The position numbers and the translations under genes are program-made. Positions 53,901 through 61,272 of a stretch of DNA of 64,000 nucleotides are shown one piece after another. Below the pieces are notes generated by a model. It did no database searches and was not told where the DNA came from. It saw only the letters and a list, made by a program, of their open reading frames with translations. How positions within the stretch are numbered: the first letter of the stretch is position 1; the number at the start of each line of letters is the position of its first letter. Source of the stretch: Thioploca ingrica (lineage in GTDB: Bacteria > Pseudomonadota > Gammaproteobacteria > Beggiatoales > Beggiatoaceae); the NCBI GenBank assembly GCA_000828835.1, contig AP014633.1:2170001-2234000 (forward strand), in the 5' to 3' direction.

Positions 53901-54281
53901 TTACTCCAAGAGCAATAGATAGGTATTCAGGCTTTGGATATTAGAGTCTTGATTCTCTTCAATTACAACATCTTGGTTACCTTCAAGTAACAGGAGATCA
54001 CTCGCTAAATGACCAAATACTAATGAGAGATCGACATTAAGTATTTGTCCATTAATTTCCCATGTAGTTAATCTTGAATTTTCAATGAATAGTAGTTCTG
54101 GTATCTGGTCTAACAATTTTTGTAGTTCACTCACTGGCATTGAAGAAGCTTGCCAATTTTCTGCGTTGATAAAGTTTTTAACCCATTCGGGTGTTTCAGT
54201 AGATGATTGGCTATCAAGTCCTATCAATGATGGGCTTGCTTTAACAATTGAACTGGTTTCATCAATCAGTTTGATTTTCAT
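53901..54281 (-). CDS. Small first gene of the AAA-PIN operon, unknown
   Basis: An acidic 126-residue protein with no recognised domain. It starts MKIKLIDETSSIVKASPSLI and ends in leucine-rich NTYLLLLE. The ATG at 54281 is chosen over a TTG at 54287. Its stop is 6 nt from the PIN gene start. Being first in a tight operon and small, it could be a regulator, sensor or antitoxin-like partner; this is inference only. Confidence 0.7.
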   Translation of the reverse strand: MKIKLIDETSSIVKASPSLIGLDSQSSTETPEWVKNFINAENWQASSMPVSELQKLLDQIPELLFIENSRLTTWEINGQILNVDLSLVFGHLASDLLLLEGNQDVVIEENQDSNIQSLNTYLLLLE

Positions 54282-54503
54282 AAGCAATTCGTTAAAAAAG
54301 AGGTGCGATTTATTAATATTTTACTCCATCAGCAAAAAAATAACCCAGCAATTCTCATCTTACTGGTTTCATAGGCTATGTTTTTTAATTCGTTAACCAA
54401 TGAATCGTTTAATGTTAAAGTAGGGCGTATTTTGATGTCTCCATGTCAAGCATCATAACACCATATTATTGTCATAAAAGTAAATGAGTCGAGGCTTGGA
54501 AAT

Positions 54504-55100
54504 ATGAGTAAAAAACGTAATACGCTGTGTCTGCGACCAGAAATGGGTTGGGCTATTCGTGACTCGCTTAAGTCATTCCCTAACCCCCGGGTGCCAAGGG
54601 TCGGGATGAATACTTTGACAACCTACATTTTTCTTGACATTGATGGTGTGTTGGTTAAAGAAGAAACGTTCACAGAAATTAATTTGGAAGAAGACTTACC
54701 GCGCCTAGATGAATTTTGTGTTAACTGGTTTGCCGAAACCGTGCGTCGCTATCCTCATACCAAAATTGTCATCTCTTCGTCGTGGCGAGAAATTTATAGC
54801 TTGGAGGTAATTAAGTCAGTCTTTCCCAAAGACATTGCCGATCGAATCGAAGGGACTACCCCATTGTATAACCGCCCAGCAAAATTTTTTCGCTACCAAG
54901 AGGTACTCGACTATCTAGAAACTCATGATGCCTTAGAACAACCTTGGGTAGCCATAGATGATATCCGTGAGCATTATCCCCCGCAGGTATTGGTTATTGT
55001 CACTAACCCCTATGTTGGCTTCAACGAAACCTCGGCTAAGGAGTTAGCTCGGTTTCTGAATCAGGTTACGCACCCGATGGGTTTTCCTCAGCGAGTGTAG
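54504..55100 (+). CDS. HAD-domain protein of the SAK type
   Basis: Contains a HAD phosphatase-like core from TTYIFLDIDGVLVKEETFTE (nucleophile D in FLDIDGV), through IVISSSWREIYSLEV (motif II) to WVAIDDIREHYPP (motif IV). This is the arrangement of HAD domains linked to Swiss-army-knife RNA repair proteins. The start may be the ATG at 54606 (MNTLTTYIFLDIDG); the 34 residues before it do not look like the domain. It is divergent from the AAA-PIN operon, 216 nt away. A link to RNA repair there is speculative. Confidence 0.78.
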   Translation: MSKKRNTLCLRPEMGWAIRDSLKSFPNPRVPRVGMNTLTTYIFLDIDGVLVKEETFTEINLEEDLPRLDEFCVNWFAETVRRYPHTKIVISSSWREIYSLEVIKSVFPKDIADRIEGTTPLYNRPAKFFRYQEVLDYLETHDALEQPWVAIDDIREHYPPQVLVIVTNPYVGFNETSAKELARFLNQVTHPMGFPQRV

Positions 55101-55196
55101 CCTGGATGAAACGCAGTGGAATCCAGGATTACGATTCCTCAACTCGACAAGTTGGCTATCCGGTTCCCGCATTCCACTTTGTTGCATGCGGGCTAC
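55097..55196. repeat. Paired GTAG-type palindromes (CCTGGAT/CCCGCAT type)
   Basis: Plus copy: GTAG (55097), CCTGGAT, loop GAAACGCAGTGGA, ATCCAGG (to 55127). Minus copy: CCCGCAT 55166-55172, ATGCGGG 55186-55192, CTAC to 55196, with loop GCAACAAAGTGGA on that strand. It begins at the stop codon of the HAD gene. Confidence 0.85.
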
Positions 55197-55446
55197 GGGC
55201 TACTACATGCTACTACTACGCGGGCTGTGAAAATGCAACGCAAAACAAAAAGCAATTTGCAAATCAACGTAAGCTAGTTGTTGATTATACATTATTTTAG
55301 TATTTAATAACTTATTGATAATAAAAGTTAAGTACTGTTATCTTCAGTGATGGTCCTATTATTGCCTTTACTGAGAGTCCTCACTTAAAAGGATAAAGGT
55401 AGATCATGTTTTGGGCTAACGTAAAATAAACTATGTGGATAATATT

Positions 55447-56493
55447 ATGAATACGATAACTAAAATAGGTACGCCGAGTATAAGAGTAGGATTAGTGGCT
55501 AGTTTAGCGATGTTGTCATTGGGCAGTGTATTGCCCACTAATATTCAAGCTGCCCCGACTCAACCCTGGGGAATTGATAAGCCCGCTGAAGAGGAGAAAA
55601 ATTGGCCAGCGGATTCCCAAATTCAAGATGGCGCTAGTTCTGTTGCTCTAGTAAATGGCAGTTTTGAAACGGGTGATTACACCGGGTGGACTTTATTTGA
55701 AAGCTCAGGTGCTCCTGATTTTGGTACATGGGGAATTGCCAGTAATGGGCAAACTATTAATCCAGGGGATCTCGTATTCGATTTTTTTGACCAGATGACG
55801 GTTCCCCAATATTCTCCTGGTCTACCACACACCTATGCAGCAACAGATGGAAACTATTTAGCTTTGCAGTTGCAAAATGGTCCAGAAACACATCGGTTAT
55901 CTCAAGATATGACTGTGCAAACATGTAGTCCTGATCGCACTATTCTCAGTTGGAATATGGAGTATAGTAACTGGGCCGGGGCATTTGATCCTAATTTGCA
56001 GGTTTTAGCGGTACGTATTCGGGATGTTAACACTGACGCAATCTTGAAAACACTTTTTAAAACCAAACAAGGAGTTAATCCCCAAAGTATTCCCATGACC
56101 AATTTTAGGGCGAATATTTCCGCATTTGCGGGAATGACCGTGCGTCTTGATATTGAAATGAAAGTATATGGATTCTATTTTGATGCCGCTTTCGACAACT
56201 TTAAAATGGGGTGTGCCGATCTAGCCGGCGGCGTAGCATTAACTGCCACCCAAAATGAGAATCAAGTTGGCTTAAAATTAACCACCACGAGTGAAACGGA
56301 TACAGCGAAGTTTCAAATCCTCCGTGGTATCAAGCTTGATAATGGTGGAACCAAGATAACCTCAGTATGTAACTTTAATAGCGGCAATTCACCGTATACT
56401 TGTACTGATAATGTTATAGGCAACACCTACCGAGTATTAGAAATAGAAAATGACGGTGATCTCATTGTTTATGATGAAGTAACTCCAAAGTAA
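55447..56493 (+). CDS. Secreted beta-sandwich-like protein of unknown function
   Basis: A 348-residue exported protein. A signal peptide covers about 35 residues (VGLVASLAMLSLGSVLPTNI, cleaved near QAA-PTQ). The mature part begins with LVNGSFETGDYTGWTLFESS, the NGSFE...W opening of carbohydrate-binding-like beta-sandwich domains (CBM/DUF642-like). A smaller C-terminal domain has two cysteines (SVCNFNSGNSPYTCTDN). A GTG at 55435 is the alternative start. A terminator follows. Surface or matrix binding is inferred. Confidence 0.8.
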   Translation: MNTITKIGTPSIRVGLVASLAMLSLGSVLPTNIQAAPTQPWGIDKPAEEEKNWPADSQIQDGASSVALVNGSFETGDYTGWTLFESSGAPDFGTWGIASNGQTINPGDLVFDFFDQMTVPQYSPGLPHTYAATDGNYLALQLQNGPETHRLSQDMTVQTCSPDRTILSWNMEYSNWAGAFDPNLQVLAVRIRDVNTDAILKTLFKTKQGVNPQSIPMTNFRANISAFAGMTVRLDIEMKVYGFYFDAAFDNFKMGCADLAGGVALTATQNENQVGLKLTTTSETDTAKFQILRGIKLDNGGTKITSVCNFNSGNSPYTCTDNVIGNTYRVLEIENDGDLIVYDEVTPK

Positions 56494-56550
56494 CAGCGGC
56501 TACCTGAAAGCGTTTTATCTTAATGAGGATGAAACGTTAAAAGTAAAACC

Positions 56551-56597
56551 AGCCCGGAAGATTAATTAGCCTTGTGCTTACCTCTTCCGGGCTTTTT
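56551..56597 (+). terminator. Rho-independent terminator
   Basis: Stem AGCCCGGAAGA (56551-56561) and TCTTCCGGGCT (56583-56593) followed by TTTTTA. It ends transcription of the secreted protein gene 58 nt upstream. Confidence 0.85.
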
Positions 56598-56659
56598 ATA
56601 TTAATTTTGCTTCTCCTGGATTTTGCTACGCTTCATTCAGTTAGGGTGCGTTAGCACGC

Positions 56660-56730
56660 GTAGGGTGTATAAACGCAGTGCCATACACCAAACTGGTAAA
56701 GGTGCATGACGCTTCGCTTATGCACCCTAC
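56660..56730. repeat. Paired GTAG-type palindromes
   Basis: Plus copy: GTAG (56660), GGTGTAT, loop AAACGCAGTGCC, ATACACC (to 56689). Minus copy: GGTGCAT (56701), GACGCTTCGCTT, ATGCACC, CTAC (to 56730). The 476-bp gap from 56494 to 56969 also contains the terminator and about 230 bp of AT-rich promoter-like sequence without a gene. Confidence 0.85.
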
Positions 56731-56969
56731 ACGCTTAATTGAAATCAATAATTAATACTAAGTTGCCTCCTTTTCCCACTTCCGGATAAAGATCCCCTAC
56801 TAGGTAAAAATACGAGTATGATAAACTATATAGCAAAGTGGGTGCGAATAGGAAAGGTCGTTTTATATTGGTAGCGAAATCAAAGTTTAGTGTGTGCAAC
56901 TTGCCCTATTTATTAGAAGAAACTGGCAAGCTTGTTTAAAACACTGTAATTTAAGGAGAAGTAATTTTT

Positions 56970-57365
56970 ATGAAATCCCTTGCTTTACCTAGGAAAGTGG
57001 TGTTTCTGTTGTGGGGTGGATTAGTGATAAGTCAGGTCGGGATCTCACCGGTTTTAGCCGGTGACTGTGAGCTAAAAGATGCTGCAGCGTTGGATGGCTG
57101 CAAAGATAAAACCGTAAAAGCGACAGGTCCGCGAGTGCCAATGGATAAGGTACCCGAATATTATGCCCTCGCTGACCCGAGTTTTGCCGGGGGTGAAGGG
57201 ACACAAGACTACATGAAAATTGGTGATGCTCAAGTTATTCTTCACCTCAAAGGTGAAGTGCAATGTCCAGATAAAATTGAAGTATCAGGCACCTTGAAAC
57301 AGCAGGAACTTGAAAAAAATAAAGCCTGGCTGATTGAGGTAAAAGAATTTAAATGTGTCAAATGA
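56970..57365 (+). CDS. Small secreted protein with four cysteines
   Basis: A 131-residue protein with a Sec signal (VVFLLWGGLVISQVGISPVLA, shown partly, cleaved before GDCELKD). The mature 100 residues contain cysteines in GDCELKD, LDGCKDKT, VQCPDKI and KCVK, enough for two disulfides. It is strand-rich (MKIGDAQVILHLKGEVQC), possibly an OB-like periplasmic domain; I do not assign a family. AAGGAGAAG precedes the ATG. No partner gene is nearby. Confidence 0.78.
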   Translation: MKSLALPRKVVFLLWGGLVISQVGISPVLAGDCELKDAAALDGCKDKTVKATGPRVPMDKVPEYYALADPSFAGGEGTQDYMKIGDAQVILHLKGEVQCPDKIEVSGTLKQQELEKNKAWLIEVKEFKCVK

Positions 57366-57480
57366 TAGTTTTCAATCTATTGGGGTTGAAGACCACCGAT
57401 TTATCACTACCATCGGGAGTCAATACTTTAGCTGTTGATAACGATACTAACAGTTTGACTCCGGTAGTGACTGAAAAAAT

Positions 57481-60051
57481 TTAAGCGGCTACGATGGGAA
57501 TCAGTTTACCCACCACTTTTTTGGCAGCTTGTTGATAAGCCTCAATCTCATGAAAGTTAAGATAACGATAAATGTTAGCGGCGAAAGGGACAATTTTTTC
57601 TGCTTGTTGTTGGTATTCGGCTAGAGTGGGTAGATAACCGAGTTTAGCACTGATAGCCGCGAGTTCAGCCGATGCTAAGTAAACACGCGCATTTTTTCCC
57701 AGCCGATTAGGAAAGTTCCGAGTCGAAGTTGAAACCACAGTAGCACCTTCTTTTACTCGCGCTTGGTTACCCATACATAAGGAGCAACCCGGTACTTCAG
57801 TGCGGGCACCGATTTTACCAAAAATGGAATAAATGCCTTCTTGCACTAATTGATGCTGATCCATCCGAGTGGGTGGCGCTATCCATAAGCGAGTGGGAAG
57901 ATTGTCTACGGCTTCTAAAATTTTGCCAGCCGCGCGGTAATGTCCAATATTAGTCATACAAGAACCAATGAAAACTTCATCAATTTTATCACCCATGACT
58001 TGAGATAATGGCTTGATATCGTCGGGATCATTGGGACACGCTAAGAGTGGTTCAGTAATGTCATTGAGATTAATTTCAATGATTTGGGCGTATTGGGCAT
58101 CGGCATCCGGTTCCAATAACACCGGTTGGGTTAACCATTCTTCCATTGCTGCAATGCGGCGTTGTAAAGTCCGAACATCGCCATAACCTTCGCTAATCAT
58201 CCATCGGAGTAAAGTGACGTTAGAACTGAGGTATTCAATAATGGGTTCTTTATCTAGACGAATCGTACAACCATTCGCTGAGCGTTCAGCGGAAGCGTCG
58301 GCTAATTCAAAGGCTTGTTCAACTTTCAACCCAGGTAATCCTTCAATTTCTAATACTCGTCCAGAGAAAACATTTTTCTTGCCCTCGGTAGCGACGGTTA
58401 ATAGACCTTGTTGAATGGCAACATAGGGAATCGCATTGACTAAGTCACGTAAAGTAATCCCCGGTTGAATGGCTCCTTTAAAGCGCACTAGTACGGATTC
58501 TGGCATATCCAATGGCATTACTCCCAATGCGGCGGCAAAAGCAACTAATCCAGAACCAGCGGGAAAGCTAATACCAATGGGAAAGCGGGTATGAGAATCG
58601 GCACCGGTACCGACGCTATCTGGCAAAATCATGCGGTTAAGCCACGAATGAATAATGCCATCACCGGGTCGTAGGGAAACCCCCCCGCGCGTGCGAATAA
58701 AGTCAGGCAATTCATGCTGTAATTTGATATCAACGGGTTTAGGATAAGCAGCGGTATGACAAAAGCTCTGCATGACCAAATCAGCGGAAAATCCTAAACA
58801 AGCCAACTCCTTGAGTTCATCACGGGTCATCGCACCGGTGGTATCTTGAGAACCGACGGTGGTCATTTTGGGTTCACAGTAAGTCCCCGGATGAACGCCT
58901 TTGACACCACAAGCTTTGCCCACGATTTTTTGTGCTAAAGTAAAACCTTGGCTAGTTTCGGGGAGTAATTGTGGACGAATAAAGAAAGTAGAGGGTACTA
59001 AGTTTAAAGTTTGGCAGGCTTTGTCGGTTAAACTGCGACCAATAATTAAGGGGATACGTCCACCGGCGCGAATTTCATCCGGCAATGTTAATGGTCGCAG
59101 TTCAAAGCGGCTGACTTCTTGATGGTTATGGTTAAGAATATGTCCCTGATAAGGATAAATCGTAATGACATCACCATTATTTAATGCCGTCACCTCACAT
59201 TCGATGGGGAGTGCCCCAGAATCTTCGGCGGTATTGAAAAAAATCGGCGCAATTTTACCACCCAAAATAATTCCGCCTTGGCGTTTATTGGGAATATAAG
59301 GAATATCTTTGCCCATATGCCATAACACCGAATTAATAGCGGATTTGCGAGAGGAACCCGTACCGACCACATCACCAACATAGGCGAGTGGATGACCTTG
59401 TTGTTTAAGTGCGGCTATGGTTTCTAAAGCACCCGGTAATCGATTTATCAGCATCGCTTTAGCATGTAAGGGAATATCTGGACGACTCCACGCTTCTGAT
59501 GCCGGTGATAAGTCATCGGTATTTGTTTCCCCAGGAACTTTAAATACGGTTACCGTAATGGCTTCTGGCAAAGCGGGTTTGGCAGTGAACCATTGACCTT
59601 CAGCCCAAGCAGTCAGAACTTGTTGCGCCCATAGATTGTGTTTGGCTTTGGCTACCACATCATGGTAAGCATCAAACATTAACAGTGTTTGTGACAAACC
59701 TTTGGCTGCAATCGGAGCCAGGGCTTCATTATCAAGTAGCTCAATCAACGGTTGAATGTTGTAGCCACCTAACATGGTGCCTAGTAATTCAGTCGCTTGA
59801 ACGGGTGTTATCACTGGACAAGTCACTTGCCCTTTAGTGACAGTGGCTAAAAAACTGGCTTTGACATAAGCGGCTGGATCGACACCGGGTGGAACGCGGT
59901 GCGTTAGTAAATCAACTAATTGCTGTTCTTCACCGGCGGGTGGATTTTTGAGTAACTCGACTAAGGTAGCCACCTGCTCGGCATTGAGGGGTAATGCGGG
60001 GATTCCTTGATTGGCACGTTCCTCAACCTGTTGTCTGTAAGCATCTAACAT
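57481..60051 (-). CDS. acnB: Aconitate hydratase B
   Basis: TCA-cycle enzyme isomerising citrate and isocitrate through a [4Fe-4S] cluster; many AcnB proteins also perform 2-methylisocitrate dehydration. The 856-residue protein starts [20 protein letters not shown]. The cluster cysteines are in [16 protein letters not shown] and [12 protein letters not shown] near the C-terminus. The GGAGAAGAACACAATG spacing supports the ATG at 60051 over upstream in-frame starts at 60066 and 60078. It is a single-gene unit. Confidence 0.97.
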   Translation of the reverse strand: MLDAYRQQVEERANQGIPALPLNAEQVATLVELLKNPPAGEEQQLVDLLTHRVPPGVDPAAYVKASFLATVTKGQVTCPVITPVQATELLGTMLGGYNIQPLIELLDNEALAPIAAKGLSQTLLMFDAYHDVVAKAKHNLWAQQVLTAWAEGQWFTAKPALPEAITVTVFKVPGETNTDDLSPASEAWSRPDIPLHAKAMLINRLPGALETIAALKQQGHPLAYVGDVVGTGSSRKSAINSVLWHMGKDIPYIPNKRQGGIILGGKIAPIFFNTAEDSGALPIECEVTALNNGDVITIYPYQGHILNHNHQEVSRFELRPLTLPDEIRAGGRIPLIIGRSLTDKACQTLNLVPSTFFIRPQLLPETSQGFTLAQKIVGKACGVKGVHPGTYCEPKMTTVGSQDTTGAMTRDELKELACLGFSADLVMQSFCHTAAYPKPVDIKLQHELPDFIRTRGGVSLRPGDGIIHSWLNRMILPDSVGTGADSHTRFPIGISFPAGSGLVAFAAALGVMPLDMPESVLVRFKGAIQPGITLRDLVNAIPYVAIQQGLLTVATEGKKNVFSGRVLEIEGLPGLKVEQAFELADASAERSANGCTIRLDKEPIIEYLSSNVTLLRWMISEGYGDVRTLQRRIAAMEEWLTQPVLLEPDADAQYAQIIEINLNDITEPLLACPNDPDDIKPLSQVMGDKIDEVFIGSCMTNIGHYRAAGKILEAVDNLPTRLWIAPPTRMDQHQLVQEGIYSIFGKIGARTEVPGCSLCMGNQARVKEGATVVSTSTRNFPNRLGKNARVYLASAELAAISAKLGYLPTLAEYQQQAEKIVPFAANIYRYLNFHEIEAYQQAAKKVVGKLIPIVAA

Positions 60052-60181
60052 TGTGTTCTTCTCCATACTATCTATCAAAATAGGTCACCACTAACAACTT
60101 AACAATCAAATGAGGAAGTAGTTTAACGTAAATCCGATAGGTAATTAAATACGTTGCATTGCAAAAAAAGTGTCACGTCGG

Positions 60182-60228
60182 AAGAACGTAGTGAATTCCA
60201 CCCGACGTAACACTGCCATTAAGTTAAG
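60182..60228. repeat. Palindrome followed by a CACTGCCATTAAGTTAAG copy
   Basis: ACGTCGG and CCGACGT near 60183-60209 flank AAGAACGTAGTGAATTC, a loop related to the GTAG family. CACTGCCATTAAGTTAAG follows directly at 60211-60228. The two repeat families are adjacent here, as at 12243 and 10702. Confidence 0.55.
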
Positions 60229-60251
60229 TTTTAAACTGTGAGGGCGAAACA

Positions 60252-60343
60252 CTACTGCCATTAAGTTAAGAATTCCCCCCTTTGACAAAGGGGGGTTAGG
60301 GGGGATTTTAAGGGGGGAGTTGTAGCTTAACTTAAGGGTAGTG
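60252..60343. mobile_element. 92-bp MITE-like unit
   Basis: Terminal inverted repeats are CTACTGCCATTAAGTTAAG (60252-60270) and CTTAACTTAAGGGTAGTG (60326-60343). The interior pairs CCCCCCTTTG with CAAAGGGGGG and continues as GGGGGGATTTTAAGGGGGG. There is no coding capacity. It is the best-preserved unit of the TTAACTTAA family in the window. Confidence 0.7.
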
Positions 60344-60375
60344 ACGCGATTTGCGTGAGTATGACGAATTATTAT

Positions 60376-61137
60376 TTACTGTTGAATAGGAACTAACCGG
60401 TCGCCAAATGGGGTTCGCACCACGCGCATACCTGGCGGTACTTCTTCATCTTTAATGACCCGTCTTTGAAAGTTTTTATAAAGCTCTTCGCGCTTTTGGC
60501 GAGCTTCCTCACGCCTGGCTCTAATTTCATCAAGTGTCGTTGGTGGAAGCGTTGAACCGGCTGCGACGGGTGATTGCATTGGTAATGGTTGGGGAGGTGG
60601 GGGTATTGGTACAGGTCTTGGTGGTAAGGCTTGCTGCCGCTGTAAGCTTAAAGCCACTGTCTTCCCATTATCTTCTTTATTACACTTAATCCCTTGTTGT
60701 GGATTATCGGTACGACAAGGGGCATCTACTGGATATTCTACCTGAATTTCGCGAGCATTCACATTTAACAAGTAATAATCAGGATAACCGGCGATAGGGG
60801 TACGTTGGTCATTTTCCAATTTCTGGATAAATTCTTTGCTATCTGGGCCTTTTAAGACCACGCTACGTTGTTTACCAATCAGACTGGTGCCACGTAATAC
60901 AAAATCTTTTTGCGGTAATAGCGGTTTAGGGGGCTTAGGAATCGAAGGCAATGGTTTACGAGCACGTGGAAAGGGATTCGGTAATTGCCCCTGTGCTAAA
61001 GTCGGTAAAGTCGGCGGCGGCGCAATTTGAGGTGCTGGCATCCCACGGTCAGGATTGAATAAATCAAAACCTAAAACATGAGTAGAAAAAAATCCAGCTA
61101 GGATTATAGCCCCAAGTTGAATAGACCTATTCATCAT
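60376..61137 (-). CDS. Exported proline-rich protein
   Basis: A 253-residue protein from ATG 61137 (alternative 61161). A signal sequence or anchor (LGAIILAGFFSTHVLG) is followed by a Pro-rich linker (PAPQIAPPPTLPTL) and a globular segment near residues 75-140 (FVLRGTSLIGKQRSVVLKGP, YYLLNVNAREIQVEYP). A second Pro-rich stretch and a basic/acidic helical tail follow. The globular part faintly recalls GspC/PilP-like periplasmic domains, so a role in a pilus or secretion envelope complex is possible but unproven. It lies downstream of the large secreted protein. Confidence 0.7.
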   Translation of the reverse strand: MMNRSIQLGAIILAGFFSTHVLGFDLFNPDRGMPAPQIAPPPTLPTLAQGQLPNPFPRARKPLPSIPKPPKPLLPQKDFVLRGTSLIGKQRSVVLKGPDSKEFIQKLENDQRTPIAGYPDYYLLNVNAREIQVEYPVDAPCRTDNPQQGIKCNKEDNGKTVALSLQRQQALPPRPVPIPPPPQPLPMQSPVAAGSTLPPTTLDEIRARREEARQKREELYKNFQRRVIKDEEVPPGMRVVRTPFGDRLVPIQQ

Positions 61138-61175
61138 TTTGTATAGCAAGTTGATACTCATAGGGCTAGTCTAGC

Positions 61176-61207
61176 AAAAAAAACGGCACATTGCCAAGAA
61201 TGTGCCG
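61176..61207 (-). terminator. Rho-independent terminator of the large secreted protein gene
   Basis: Perfect stem CGGCACATT (61184-61192) and AATGTGCCG (61199-61207). On the minus strand the stem is followed by eight T residues (61183-61176). It lies 65 nt after the stop of the gene at 61273, separating it from the proline-rich gene. Confidence 0.9.
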
Positions 61208-61272
61208 TCATAACTACAGTTTCTTACTTTCCAAGTTTGAATACTTGGATTTTTTTAGTCTGGCGCGTTATT

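Noticed and set aside
55106-55300. Small frame starting MKRSGIQDYDSSTR
   Set aside because: It is a translation of the GTAG palindrome pair; this peptide start is a well-known artefact of such repeats.
57395-57470. Bulged inverted repeat between the small secreted protein and acnB
   Set aside because: The arms (CACTACC...GGGAGTCAA and TTGACTCC...GGTAGTG) pair, but no T-run follows on either strand, so a terminator call is not supported.
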